64,000 bases of DNA. It comes from Beta vulgaris subsp. vulgaris. Lineage: Eukaryota; Streptophyta; Magnoliopsida; Caryophyllales; Amaranthaceae. This document shows, one piece after another, positions 33,600-45,880 of this stretch. Position 1 is the stretch's first letter. The number at the start of each line of letters is the position of its first letter. The position numbers and the translations under genes were made by a program. Under the pieces are notes generated by a model. That model saw nothing but the letters and a program-made list of their open reading frames with translations, did no database searches and was not told the origin of the DNA. The stretch lies in assembly GCF_026745355.1 (NCBI RefSeq), contig NC_079205.1:6815556-6879555 (forward strand). Reading direction: 5' to 3'.

Positions 33600-36025
33600 T
33601 TGTTTTTTTTTTTCCAGTTTTTGAGATATTTCTTAAATTAATTGATGTTTATTGCTCATATTACTTTAGGGTTTTCTTGAGGTTATTAGGAATCTCTATG
33701 TCATATAAAAGGATCTTATTGGATTATTAAAACCTCTAAGCCTATTGTAAGACTACTTGTAACCCTCCAAGTTTCTCCATTGAAGATTTCAAAAAAGCTC
33801 CTCAATCCCCCCACCTATGAACTAGGTCACATCGACCAAACCACGTAAATTCTTTTGTCTTTTGTTCAACTTATTTTGCTTTTTTCCTTATATTTTGTTC
33901 TTGATTATTGTTCCACATTAAATCAAATACAACACTATCCCATTATTTAACAATTGGTACCTGAAATAAGTTTAGGATGTTCATCGAAAGTTTGACTTTT
34001 TTTTATCATGTCAACGATGAAATTCGAGGTTAAGAAGTTTGATAGGCAAGTAAATTTGGCGTATGCCAATTGAAGATAAAAGCCATCGTAGTTTAAGGTG
34101 GTTGTCACAAGGCTCTTGATGGTGTCTCGAAAAAGCTTGGTAGTGAAAAAGTGAGAGGATATAAATTTGAAGGCTCTATCTACGATTCAACTCTTTATCT
34201 AATGAAGTTTTGAGAGAAGTTGCTAAGGAGACCACGACAACAAGTTCGTGTTTAAAATTGGAGTCACTTTATATGAATAAAAGTGTCACCAACCGTCTAC
34301 TACTCAAAAGAGACTTCAAGATCTTTGCCTAGAAGAATGTATGCCGCTCGAGTTTCATTTAGATGAGTTTTTTTTTTCTGTAATTATGAATTTGCAAAAT
34401 GTCGATGTTAAGATCGATAATGAGGATATGTCTATTAGGTTATTATGTTCTTTACCTCCCTTCTTATCAGCATGTTAGTATGAGACCCTATCATATGGTA
34501 CGGATGATTTTAGTTTGGATGATGATCGATAATGAGGATATGTCTATTAGGTTATTATGTTCTTTACCTCCCTTCTTATCAGCATGTTAGTATGAGACCC
34601 TATTATATGGTACAGATGATTTTAGTTTGGATGATGTTAGGGATGTCTTAACTCAGAGTGATTTAATTGACTATAAGTTAATTGCTAAATCTAGTAGTCC
34701 TAGTCCATCTCAATATGATGCTTTGGTGGTTAGTGGTGGTAAGAATATTAACAAATTAAAGGGAAAGTTTGTAACTGTTGTTGTGTAAAAGGGAATATCA
34801 AACCTGAGTGTTGGAAGTTGAAGAATAAAAATGGTGGTAAATCAAATGATAGGAAGTCCGCCACTGCAAACTTCGTTGACACTGATTTTGATGATGATAT
34901 ATGATGCACTTTAGACTTATAAGTTTTTGTGAATTGCAATTTCTATGATCTCTTTATGACATATGTCTTTAAGATTGTTGGTAAGGCGCAAATTTATGCT
35001 ATTTATTTTTCTTGGAGTCTTAAGTTAGATTGTGTTTTTGCAATAAAATTGCAATCTTTGGATATTGCATTAAAATATTGTTCCTAGTTAAGCTATTTCT
35101 TACCTCAATTTGGTACTTTTATGATTTGTTAAAGTACAATTGCAATTTACAGATTTTTGATGTAATTTTCAATCTCTCTAGAATTTTTCACAGTTTGGTT
35201 TTTTGAGATAAAGAAGTGTGTGCATAGAGTTGGGCCGATTTGGGTAATGCATGTTTGAGTGTCATGACATTATCCCCTCGGTCTAGGCCATGTTGATGGT
35301 TCAAGTTTCAGAGTTTTGTGTTTGGCAAAGCATTATTTCACAAGTTAGAGAAGTTAGATTTGTTCTATCTGATTGCCTGAAGTTAGAAGGCATATGGTAC
35401 TTTGTTTAAGGTTGAGATTAACATTAGTTATATTTGGGTGAGCATTACTTCATGGTATTTATTTTTGATTCTGTGGGTTTCAAGTCAAGGTGGATAATAC
35501 TAGGTGTTGCCTTTGAAATTGACGAATATGAAGATATGGAGTCTCCCAGACAGACGGTTTAATAGCTCGGGCGGACAACTTAATTATTATCTTGCATGCT
35601 CACTATCTCATTTATGGTATTTTTTCCAGGAGCGCATGAACAGTGTTCGAGCAGGCACGAACAAGGATTTTAGTTTTCGTGATTTTTGGTAATTTTTTTC
35701 CGTTTTCGATATATTTCGTAAATTAATTGGCGACTATTGGACATATTAATTTAGGATTTTCTTGAGGTTATTTGGGTTTTGTATGTCTTATAAAAGGATC
35801 GTAGTGGGTGATCAAAACCTCTAAACCTTTTGTAAGACTCCTTGTAATCCACCAAGTTTCTCCATTGAAGATTATACAAAAGCTCCCGAATCCCCCACAT
35901 GTTGACTAAGTCGCATTACTTGAACCACACAAATCCTTATGTCTTTTGTTTATCTTATGTGTTGCTTTCTCATATTCTATTGTTGATTATTGTTCGTATT
36001 AAATCAAACACAATGTCGTGCTAAT
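33600..36025 (+). mobile_element. Degraded Ty1/copia retrotransposon
   Basis: Two related non-coding blocks (about 33600-33948 and 35690-36025) share TCTCCATTGAAGATT, CTTGAGGTTATT and other stretches in direct order and are read as LTR parts. After the first lies a tRNA-Met-type primer site (ATTGGTACCTGAAA, about 33952); before the second a purine tract with AAGGTGGATAATA (about 35488), after which the 3' LTR may begin near 35508. Only gag remains between them; protease, integrase and reverse transcriptase are missing, so there is a large internal deletion. The left LTR appears 5'-truncated. Confidence 0.75.
33998..34910 (+). pseudogene. Copia gag pseudogene
   Basis: Translations in shifting frames give a copia Gag (UBN2/retrotran_gag-like): SVTNRLLLK near 34285, LDEF near 34360, LQNVDVKIDNED near 34395, LLCSLPPF at 34440, then a zinc-knuckle fragment with KPECWKLKNK near 34803. 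Several stops and frameshifts and a 112-bp tandem duplication (34412-34523 and 34524-34635) disrupt it. 112 is not a multiple of three, so the duplication itself shifts the frame. Confidence 0.8.
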
Positions 36026-36777
36026 ATTTAGTATCTATAATGGAAAAGGTGAAGATTTTATCATTAATTTAAATTTTCTCCACCCTGTAGTTATGTGGCA
36101 TTCTCTATTTTACATTATTAATCTTGTTTCTTCTTTTTCTGTCAATTTATTCATGATTTTTTTATAGTCGTGTACATCTCCTATCTTAGTTGGTACAACC
36201 TTGAATGGTAATATGATATGAATTCATATCCTTATATCTTATACCAGGAACATCTTGAAGATTTCGGAGTCCCGGTTCTAATATAAAAATTGGGTCCCTA
36301 AATTTATAGAAAATAAAGATGGAAGATTAGAGTTCTTAAGATGAAAACTTGAAAATCTAAAGATAGATCATTGACAAATTTATTAATGGTGAAAAACAAG
36401 AGTGGTTTCTTCAAATATGAAGTAAAATTTCATAATAATATGAAGCAAAGAATTTTTAGAGCCCTTATAATTTTGGGGACCCTATGCTGTTGGACTTCTT
36501 GCATACCTTTTATCTACCCCTCTGTCTTATACCATCTACAACAGTGCTTCTGTGCCTTCTTATATACCCCCTTGAAAACTACATCTATTTACCCCTTGAA
36601 AACTCTATTTATTACCCCTTGCCTCTCGGTCCCAGAATATTGTTCCGTATTTTATTGGGTGTCCCAAAACGTTCTTCCCGTTTCCTTTTATGATTCCATA
36701 TTTATTCTTGATTTGCCTATAAAATCGTGCCACAATCATTTACTTATGCCTTATACTTGGTTTTTTCTTTGTTTATT
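36026..36777. other. Intergenic, no gene seen
   Basis: AT-rich DNA. Open frames at 36371-36784 and 36484-36693 lack protein character. A GGGTGTCCCAAAACGTTCTT stretch near 36657 resembles an internal part of Stowaway elements of this window (compare 56205). Confidence 0.4.
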
Positions 36778-37854
36778 GGGTTAATTGGCTAGAACAACAC
36801 AACCTTTGGCTCAAGTGCAAGGAACAACACAACCTTAAGCGGGTGCAAAGCGTAGCACCAACTTAAATACGTGGTGCGGAAAATAGCATAAATGGCACCG
36901 AAGCACGGAGATTCCACCGGAGCTAGGAATCTCCGTTCAAGGTTATGTTGTTCCTTGCACTTGAGCCAAAGATTGTGCTGTTCTAGCCAACTTTCAACTT
37001 CAATCTCAAAAAAAAAATAAAATTGATTTCCTCTTTACTCTTCTTCGCTGCTGTGCTACTTCCTCATTTTGCGATTTTCTTCCCTGTTCGACGTAACACA
37101 GATATTCACATCATCAACAAATTGCATCAGCGCCAATATCGAAATCAAGTCGCTGGATTTACTTCTATCATCATCAATAATTGACGTGTAACAATTGTGG
37201 AGGCTGATCTTAGTTTCTCCTAGCTCAATATTCACTGTTGATTCACCAAAGACCACTCCACGTGCTGTTTGTAAAAGAGTTTGTTTGATGAGCGCCTGCT
37301 TCGAGGTCGCACCATGGTCGCTCAAACTTTCTGGAACTCCTCTGTTTTGTGGTGAATTAGTACGGAGCGCCTGCTCTTGTGGACTGAGAGTAATGCGAGG
37401 TTGTGGTGGAGATGGTGTTTGGTGTGGTGGTGCTGCAGTGTTTGGGGCAGAGGATGACATTGTTGGAGTAGAGGTGGTGTTTGGTGTGGTGAAGGAAGAT
37501 GATGGTGTTGAGGGAGGTGGTGGCGTTGTAGTGTTGTGGGCTAGGGAAGAGGGTGGCAGTGATGAAGTGTGGTTTAAGGTAGATTTAGTGTAGTAGAGGT
37601 TAAGGAATGGCGTGATTATGAAAATAAGGGTTGTGTTGTTCCTTGCACTTGAGCCAAAGGTTGTGCTGTTCTTTGCCAATTAACCCTTAAAATAATGGAG
37701 ATTCCCTAGCTCCGGTGGAATCTCCGTGCTCCGGTGCCATTTATGCTATTTTCTGCACCACGTGTTTAAGTTGGTGCTATGTTTTGCACCCATTTAAGGT
37801 TGTGTTGTTCCTTGCACTTGAGCCCAAGGTTGTGCTGTTCTAGCCAATTAACCC
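36778..37854. mobile_element. MULE with complex inverted ends; Pack-MULE candidate
   Basis: Termini GGGTTAATTGGCTAGAACA and its inverse are flanked by a perfect 9-bp duplication TTGTTTATT (36769-36777 and 37855-37863), as made by Mutator-like transposases. The ends are composite. The left arm (about 36785-36990) is itself nearly palindromic, and the right arm carries the terminal motif twice in direct order (about 37628-37686 and 37797-37854). Between them, at 36995-37615, lies unrelated sequence with a 207-codon frame on the minus strand. No transposase is present. Confidence 0.85.
37056..37679 (-). CDS. 207-aa frame inside the MULE, unknown function
   Basis: A minus-strand frame that starts within the right arm of the MULE and ends in unique internal sequence. 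Residues about 45-105 are rich in Pro, Ser and Thr and look disordered. Residues about 130-207 have a more ordinary composition (ARGVVFGESTVNIELGE, then DLISILALMQFVDDV). No family was recognised. Its length inside a non-autonomous MULE suggests a captured host exon, but the Pro/Ser/Thr part could arise from simple sequence and the ORF may be untranslated. Confidence 0.35.
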   Translation of the reverse strand: MAKNSTTFGSSARNNTTLIFIITPFLNLYYTKSTLNHTSSLPPSSLAHNTTTPPPPSTPSSSFTTPNTTSTPTMSSSAPNTAAPPHQTPSPPQPRITLSPQEQALRTNSPQNRGVPESLSDHGATSKQALIKQTLLQTARGVVFGESTVNIELGETKISLHNCYTSIIDDDRSKSSDLISILALMQFVDDVNICVTSNREENRKMRK

Positions 37855-38208
37855 TTGTTTATTCAACCCAAAGTTGAATTGTTCATACACTTAATACTTT
37901 TTCAGCCAACACTCTCCATTCTCTCTCCTAATATTAGTTGTTTCCCCTGTAACATTAATTTATGCATCATATTATATTTCACTTACCTTAATTGCGATGC
38001 AAAATAAAAAACAAGAACTATATTGTGAGATGGAAGGAGTAGTACAAATAAACAAAGAAATTGCTTATGTACTTAGATATATAACATGATGGGTCGATTT
38101 TTCAATTTTTTCTTAACTTGAGTGTAATATGGATGCGCTACTTGTTATCCTCATATATATAAACAAAATGTTGGGCTAAAATGTGGAAACGTACTCAATA
38201 AATTATAT

Positions 38209-38468
38209 AATCCATCGTCTCAAAATATAATTTTTTCTTTTTTTTTTGTATAATTTCCAACCAGCACATTTGACCATCAATATCTTTATTTACGTATCAA
38301 TAAAGATTATAAAAAGTTAATATTACAAAACTCATATGAAAACGAATCAATTAATATCCCACATAAATATGTTTTTAAATATATATCACCGACAATATTT
38401 GATTAAAAGTTTTATAATTTGACCATGTATAATGAAACGAAAACTATATTTTAAGACTGAGTGAATGC
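38209..38468. mobile_element. Stowaway-like MITE upstream of transporter A
   Basis: Ends TCCATCGTCTCAAAATATAA and, inverted, CATTCACTCAGTCTTAAAAT, pairing over about 25 bp, with TA-rich flanks. It lies about 260 bp upstream of the gene's TATA box. Confidence 0.6.
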
Positions 38469-38729
38469 TTATATACATAAAAACACAAAATAACATAAAT
38501 CTACTTTGATAAACAATGCCACTTAATATTTTAAACAGATCTCACCTCCTCACCCCTTAAAAAATCATGTGCTTGCGTTACATACCATGATTGGCAAGAT
38601 ACACTCGGCACACCGATTGTCACGTGTAAGAGTCGTTTAAAACCTTAGAATCTTTAGTCACAAAGATGAGCAAAGAATAGGCAAAAAAAGACACACATAC
38701 ACACCCACACAAAAAGATACGATTCCACA

Positions 38730-38737
38730 TATAAATA
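38730..38737 (+). promoter_or_regulatory. TATA box of transporter A
   Basis: TATAAATA within CCACATATAAATAG, 66 bp upstream of the ATG. The same 14-base context occurs upstream of transporter B, supporting it as a real promoter element kept after duplication. Confidence 0.7.
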
Positions 38738-38802
38738 GTCTGAATAACACATTATAAGTACCCATCAAAACATAGTAAAAACCTCCTAAAGAAAACAAAA
38801 CA

Positions 38803-39208
38803 ATGCCCTCTGAAAACCTCCTAGATCACAGGGACCTCCAAGAACCATTGATTCTCCCTACTAATGAAAAATCAAACGGTCCAGAAAAGCTCACCATAGA
38901 TGACATGCTACAAAAATATTGTGGTGAGTTTGGAAAGTGGCAACTAAGACACTTTATATTAACAAGCTTAGCTTGGGCCTTAGAGGCCTTTCATACTATG
39001 GTTATGATCTTCGCCGACCGCCAGCCGCGGCGGTTGTGTACTGGCCCGGGCTGCCAGACCCATCCCGAGGTTTGCGGGCTGTCGCCGGGCTCGTGGGAAT
39101 GGGTCGGCGGGCCCGGGAGCTCCACCGTTGCTGAGTGGGGATTAGTGTGTGCTAACAAGTACAAGGTTGGGTTGGTGCAAGCTTTGTTCTTTTTTGGCTG
39201 CATGATAG
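38803..39208 (+). CDS. Organic cation/carnitine transporter-like, gene A, exon 1
   Basis: First exon (135 codons plus one base) of a plant OCT-type transporter of the major facilitator superfamily, a family of membrane proteins moving carnitine-like or other organic cations; the substrate of this one is unknown. It encodes a cytosolic N-terminus, the first membrane segment (about residues 51-70), and a long Cys-containing extracytosolic loop (about 71-118; C79, C84, C91 and C116), ending in GCMI before the intron. It ends ATG ATA G with GT at 39209. The segment 39017-39120 is very GC-rich compared with its surroundings. Confidence 0.9.
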
Positions 39209-39692
39209 GTAAACAAAAGAATAACTTGATCATAGTTACTTTGTTTTTTTGATGTCTAGTTCTTATTTGTTGAAATTGTTATTTTAAATATTACTCGTAT
39301 TATTACAAATGTATAGGGTATATTCGTGGAACGGTGGTAGATAATATCAAAGATTCTTAGGCTGATGAAATATTTAATAATTGATTTGAAGAGGCTATCC
39401 ATATCACATTTGAAGTCTAGTACTAGTTGTGTACCCAAAACAAAAATGCCTACAAATTTTATAATATTAGTCTCGGAAATTTTAGTACCGCAAAATATGA
39501 AAATGGTGAACCTTGGAAAAAAAATTAATTTGCTCGTAAAACCTCAACTAATTTTGTTTATGATATCTGGATATGAGTAATCAATGGTGGTTATAGTACC
39601 AGAGTATGATTAGCAGCAAAATCAAGTAGAAAGATATAAATGTTCTTGATTGCAATCTTTTAAAATGTTCAACATGAAAGTATTAATAGGTG

Positions 39693-39930
39693 TAGAGGTG
39701 ATCATGGCCCGGGCCGGGTTCGGCCTGGCCGCAACAAAAACAAATTTGCCCATTGGCCGGGCCGGGTCTAAATTCGGGCCGATTTTTTGTCCCAAATTTT
39801 TGGCCCGTAAAAGTCTGCTAATTTAGGCTACCCACAGCAAAAAAAATTCGGGTCAAAAAAATCTGTCCAAAACCTGGCTAAAAAACGGGCCGATTCGAGC
39901 CCGCGGGCCAAGCCAAAATGCTCACCTCTA
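39693..39930. mobile_element. hAT element, GGGCCG type, in intron A
   Basis: TAGAGGTGATCATGGCC at the left and, inverted, TAGAGGTGAGCAT at the right, with a perfect 8-bp duplication AATAGGTG (39685-39692, 39931-39938). 238 bp with CGGGCCG subterminal repeats. The smallest and cleanest copy of its family here. Confidence 0.9.
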
Positions 39931-41573
39931 AATAGGTGTGTTGAACTATTCTTTGAATTAATTGTCCGTCATTTAGAATTAACTTCTGTTCCTATTATTC
40001 TATAATTTGTACTCTTTATTCTCAAGTCTCAACTTAATAGAATTAGGTCTTCTTCTTGCGTAGACCTAGATAACACATTAAAACTACGTCAAATTTTTGT
40101 GTCGATTATTCTTCAATTATTCATTGTTTCATTTCATATGTTATAACAAGGTGGGTCATTTAATCAGAGATTACTTCATATACACAACAATTTGAACCAT
40201 TATAGCCTGGAATGTATGTTACTAATATAATTGTTCACCACGAAGTTACTTGTCTTAACCTTTTAAAAAATTTACATGTTTCAATCATCTATGATCTCGC
40301 AAAGTTGTCATGTCAGGGTTTCTATTTAATAATTTTTCATATGATGAGTTGCTAACATCAACGTAGTGTACCAGTATAGGATTTATTCGATATTATATAA
40401 CTGGTACTGGAGTAGATCTTATTGTGTTTTGGATCTTGTCGTTCTTTCCTGGTTGCATATGGATTCAAAAAACTATTATTTTTTTTATCAGCGATGAAAA
40501 ACAAAAATGCAGCTCCTAAGTAGAATCTTTGTCAAAAAATAAGGTAATTATTTTAGCACTAGTCACCATTTCAGAAAAGGTTCTTTTTGGTCGTTACCTT
40601 TGGAAATATCAGCGAAAATTAAGCTGGGACTGGTAATCAAAGTCAAACATTACAAGTATTTCGGTTGTCTTGATGTATTCATATTTAGAAATATCACTTA
40701 ATAAAAAGTTTAAATTGATAGTTGGAGTTTAGAAATAAATATATACTCTTTCACGTTATCACACGCGAGAGCCCATTGAGTATGAAGTGTAGATGTAGTA
40801 CAAATATCTTGAGTGCAATACAATCACCTTTATACCAGGTTGACTCTCGTACCATGTCAAAGGAGTAAAAGACCAACTCAACCAATAGCTTAAGATGATG
40901 ATTGGAGTCACATGAATAGTTTTACCTTCTATTATTATCTCTAAGACTTTAAACTAGGCGTCGGAAATTGATTCCACCTAAAAGTATATCTAATTAATTC
41001 AATATTGACGTGAACAAATTTGCCAAAATATAAATTTCATTTGAACAACATTTACCAATATTTGAGAGGATGGAAGTAGTTATATATTTTTTTTATTGTG
41101 TATAAGTGTATTAATAAGGCTTTCTTTAAAATACTTTATTCTTTAGGAATCATCCAAGAAAAATGGACACAATTTCACATTATCAAATTAAAAAGATTTG
41201 TTACTCTATATGTAGCTATTATATTCAGAGAATAGGGGCATGTTGCCAATGTGTGGCTGTGTGCTTAGCATTCAAAACAATACATGAATTTAAGTTTTGT
41301 TTCCAACTCAAAATCTTGGCTAATTAGGAATATTATCATCTATATAAGGATTTTTTTAATCAAGAAAATTGGCCCTGGCCATACTCCAGCTTAATAACCA
41401 ATGTGAATTTAAAGTTTTAAATCAAACACGTGAGAGAAGAGGGGAAAAAAAAAAAGAGAGTAATAGTATATGATTTTGCTGAGGAATAATCTTCCAATTC
41501 ATTTTAAATTTTGTGTATAGTAAATTATAATATGAATATATTATTTATCAATATAACCTTCGGTTCTAAGAAA

Positions 41574-41690
<117 letters not shown>

Positions 41691-43144
41691 CTTATAACTA
41701 TAATCGATGTAATTAACTCTATACAACAAGTTGAGAAAAAAACTTGAGGGGGGTAAAAGAGTAGGCTGATAAGTAGTGTAAGCATATTTATTGCAATTAT
41801 AAATTAAGTTTAAATTTAATACATAAACTTACACGATTTATTAAAAGATTCAAAATAGTAATAATATATTGAAATTTCTCAACGTGAGAAATACAAAAAT
41901 AACAAAAGAATACGAAGTAAATTTTTTGGGCATGAGAACTTCATTGAGAAGTACTCCTAACAAACTACAGTTTTTTAATGTAGTTAAAGAAACACAGGAA
42001 ACAAGTCAAAGATATTTTACCATGGAATGAGTCAGATTGAAAGGTCGAGAAAATTCAAGTTTAATGCAGAAAAGGCCTGAATTAGAAAAGTTTTTTTTTT
42101 TTTTTTCATTGTTGCTGACATGCCTGAATTACGAAGTTGATAATCAGAATCATCGATGTAGCCCACAACTTGTTGTGGATGATTCAAACAAAGACATATG
42201 TAAAAAGCCAGTAAGTGACGGGTGTAACGAAATTAAGCGGTCTGCGTATTCGTAGTTGCACTTGCACGTCTTCAGTAAAGAGATAGGTAGTGCGTTGCTC
42301 AACCAAAGAAATTTGAATTTAATGGTATGACTTCATATTTCTCTTATACGAGATTAAGGTTCAAATTTTGGTGAAAGTAAAAAATTTAATATTATTGGAG
42401 ATTGGAGGTTGGCGAGGTTGAGGGTGGGAGGGGGGGGGGGGTGGGGGTTATTGGGTCTTTAGGTGAGTTCCTAAAAGAGATCCAAAAAAAAGTAGTACGT
42501 TGGCCGTTGGTCAAGTTTGACCTATCAAAAATGAAGTAGGCACTATATTATGGGACGGAGGCACTATATTATGGGACGAAGGGATATACTATTAATAAAT
42601 CGCTCTTTCTATTATATATAATTTTTATTAGATGACGTTTATATATATATAAACGGAAAATGTAGTATTATATATTTTTTGGGTATTACTCGATGTAATA
42701 ATTGAATAAATAGTAGTTAAAAAATAAACACTTTCTTAACAAAACAATTATTTGTTGGAACAATTTCTAGTATCCAGCTCCTAGTACCAACTATTACTAT
42801 TTAGAATCGGATATTATTTTCTTCCTTGGTAGTATCCACCTCCGAGCTAGTAGCCTCGTACCAACAATTTCTCCATTGTTCGTTTGTTCCATTATAGACA
42901 CTATATAAAGAAAAAGGTGGCTGCTGCTGCTAACTGCTTAATTAGTACTATAGTGGTCGCAAATACATGTTGTATTTCGTTTAGTGATAAGGTACGTATT
43001 TTACAATTTTAATGTTGTAGAATTAATTTCCATTAAAGACACTTTGATGGTAGGGTTCTCTTATTTCCCTCCACTCCGAAAAGAACCTTGCTTGTGTAGT
43101 TGGGTCGGATTAACCTCTGCGAAATTTCGATTTAGTAGCGTACT

Positions 43145-43340
43145 TCTCTTTTATCAATTAATAAAAAATAGTATTAAAATATTGTGTTTTCTGTCTATTA
43201 TAATTTATAAGAAAAGCTTTAATTTTACTGTGTGTTCTTAGGTCTCTTTTATCAATTAATAAAAAATAGTATTAAAATATTGTGTTTTCTGTCTATTATA
43301 ATTTATAAGAAAAGCTTTAATTTTACTGTGTGTTCTTAGG
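43145..43340. repeat. Perfect 98-bp tandem duplication
   Basis: 43145-43242 and 43243-43340 are identical by eye (beginning TCTCTTTTATCAATTAAT, ending GTGTGTTCTTAGG). Absence of differences points to a recent event. Confidence 0.92.
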
Positions 43341-43820
43341 TCTACTGGTCTAATTAGAGTTTGATCATGTACAACATGTGTTGTCTTCGTTTTTCTGTTG
43401 TCTCTTGTAGTATAAATTGGGGAGCATCATATTAGGTGCTCTCAAAATTATGAAGTACTAAATCCAGGTGGTGCCCAAAATTTGGAAGGCTAATATTCTA
43501 AGAACAAATTGTTCAAGAGCTTTCTCTCTTAGAAATTTACATGAACAACAAAATTGATATCATATTATCATCCAATTTTAACGTATAAAACTGGAGAGAT
43601 ATATGATAAAACAAGGGCAGTGAAGGAAAATCTAGAGATATAATTATCATTACACTTCAAAATAATAACTATGTTTGAATTTTCCTCCATTTAGAGAAAT
43701 AAAAAATTGCATTTGTTCCCCTATGAATAAGAGTATTTGAATCAATGTGTACGAAATACTATAAGATGTTGATTAAACAACAATAGTTAGAATAGCTATA
43801 TTCTTCAACATGAATGAGAG

Positions 43821-43920
43821 CGAGGGATAGCTTAGTTGGTTAGAGCTTCTCTCCTGATCTCAAGTGATCCTAGATTCTCATCCTCGCCCTTGTGGCTCAT
43901 TCGCAACAAAAAAAATAAAA
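43821..43920 (+). mobile_element. tRNA-derived SINE in intron A
   Basis: A 100-bp element with an A box (TAGCTTAGTTGGTTAGAGC, about 43828-43846), a B-box-like stretch near 43873 and an A-rich tail. It is flanked by a 20-bp direct repeat beginning TTCTTCAACATGAAT (43801-43820 and 43921-43940; one difference), as expected from LINE-mediated insertion. It lies only 65 bp before the acceptor of exon 2, on the sense strand. Confidence 0.88.
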
Positions 43921-43985
43921 TTCTTCAACATGAATAAGAGTATTTAAGAATTCTCATTCTGATTACAAACTTTCACTATTTTCAG

Positions 43986-45133
43986 GTGCAGGAATATTTG
44001 GTCATTTATCAGATTCATCTCTAGGAAGAAAAGGCTCATTGACCATAATATGCCTATCAAATGGGATTCTTGGTTGTCTGACTGCTCTGGCTCCAAACTA
44101 CTCAATCTACACCCTCCTACGCTTCCTTAGTGGCCTTAGTAGTGGTGGGGTGGGCGTGTGTGCCTTTGTCCTTGCCACTGAACCTATTGGACCGTCTAAA
44201 CGTGGCGTTGCCGGTATGTCCACCTTCTACTTCTTCTCTACTGGCATTGCTCTCCTCTCTGGAATTGCCTACATTTTCCAATCTTGGCGATCCCTCTATG
44301 TTGCATCATCGATACCTTCGATTATCTTCATCACAGTCGTTATTCCTTTCATCTCCGAATCTCCTAGGTGGTACCTTGTACGAGGGAAGGCCAAGGAAGC
44401 AATGGAAGTCATGAAGCATATGGCACAAGTTAATGGCCGGACAATCCCACAGGATGTGGAGCTTGTTGTAGATGACAATATTGCAAACAAGAGCAAAGAA
44501 ACAGAAGGTATACAAGGCTCTTTGATAGATGTTTTAAAGTCACCCATCACAAGAGTACGCCTTTTTTTGGCTATTCTAATCAACTTCTGTTGCGCGATTG
44601 TATACTATGGACTTAGTCTAAATGTTGTCAATCTAGAGACCAACCTCTACCTCAACGTACTCCTCAATGCAGTTGCTGAAATGCCAGCCTTCACATTAAC
44701 CGCGATAATGTTGGATAAGTTTGGAAGGAAGCCACTTACAATAGGAACAATGTGGTTTAGTGGGGTGTTCTGTTTGCTAGGAAGCATGATGAAGAGCTAT
44801 GGAATATGGAAGATTTTACGGATGATTTGTGGGATCTTAGGGATCTTTGGTATGGCCGGAACTTATAATTTATTGTTCATCTATACTGTAGAGTTGTTTC
44901 CTACGGTTGTGAGAAATGCAGCCTTAGGATGTGTTACACAAGCGTCGCAAATGGGTGCAATACTAGCCCCATTTGTGGTGGTAATGGGGACTAGATTTCC
45001 TTTTGTTGTGTTTACCGTCTGTGGAATTGTTGGTGGTTTGTTTGGGTTCTATCTGCCTGAAACGTTGAATCGACCGTTATATGATACCATGGTTGGCATG
45101 GAGGAGGGTGAAGCTATTTGGAACAATGCATAG
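43986..45133 (+). CDS. Organic cation/carnitine transporter-like, gene A, exon 2
   Basis: The second and last exon; with exon 1 the protein has 517 residues, a normal OCT length. Spliced reading gives GCMIGAGIFGHLSDSSLGRK, restoring the MFS signature between membrane helices 2 and 3 (about 132-151). Further marks: ESPRWYLVRGKAKEAM (about 260-275), the sugar-transporter-like linker following helix 6; DKFGRKP (379-385), the second-half counterpart of the signature; and about ten more hydrophobic helices. The C-terminus ends EAIWNNA. No lesion is visible. It is expected in a cellular membrane; which one is not shown by the sequence. Confidence 0.93.
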
Positions 45134-45880
45134 ATTTTATTTATCCTCGTCCCTCTATTTCTTTCCAGGTGGGTGGTATGAGAGATCTTTTGGTGATGTA
45201 AGGTATGTGAAATCATGTTTTGTATATCTACATTCTACAAGCTAAATCATAGTGAAGAAACGATGCAAATTTCTAAATTTACTACTCGCTCACATCAATA
45301 GTTGCATAGATTTTATGGTCGTGCAAATGTAGTTTTAGTTTGCTGCCAGTACAGCAGAAACTTTTAGCAGGCAGCACCTATAAGAGCATGAGAAGATAAG
45401 CTGATCAGGTGTCTCCAATCTCTCCATTTAATGAAACTGTATTTTGGGAAATTGAAACCAATCTACTTATCTACATCCATTTAAACCAGGGAACTTTCTA
45501 TCAAGTTCAAGAAGTCACCTGCATTTTATTCATCGTCTAGATAAATATTTCAATATGACAAATTACTAATCGAAACTGCCATTTTATTGATTCAAACTTT
45601 TATATATATATATATACACACACACACAATACATTCGCACATAATTAGGGGTGAGACCGTAAGACTGACATGAGTTCACCATATATAAAAGAGTGAGAGA
45701 TATATGACATATGAGCTCACATACAAAAAATATATGAGAGTTAATCTTGGATAGGGGTAGAACAAGTGTCCCACAAAAATATATTTGTTGTACAATTTTT
45801 GATGTAATCAATACTTTATGAAATTGTATAATTGTAATTCCGGGTCATTGCAAGTTCTGCATGCGCCAAAAACTCTATCA
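45134..45880 (+). other. 3' region of transporter A and spacer
   Basis: Probable 3' UTR followed by AT-rich spacer with a (TA)n(CA)n microsatellite at about 45601-45628. No other gene was seen. Confidence 0.5.

Noticed and set aside
36371..36784. 137-aa hydrophobic frame
   Set aside because: No domain, overlaps another frame and runs to the MULE boundary; likely chance.
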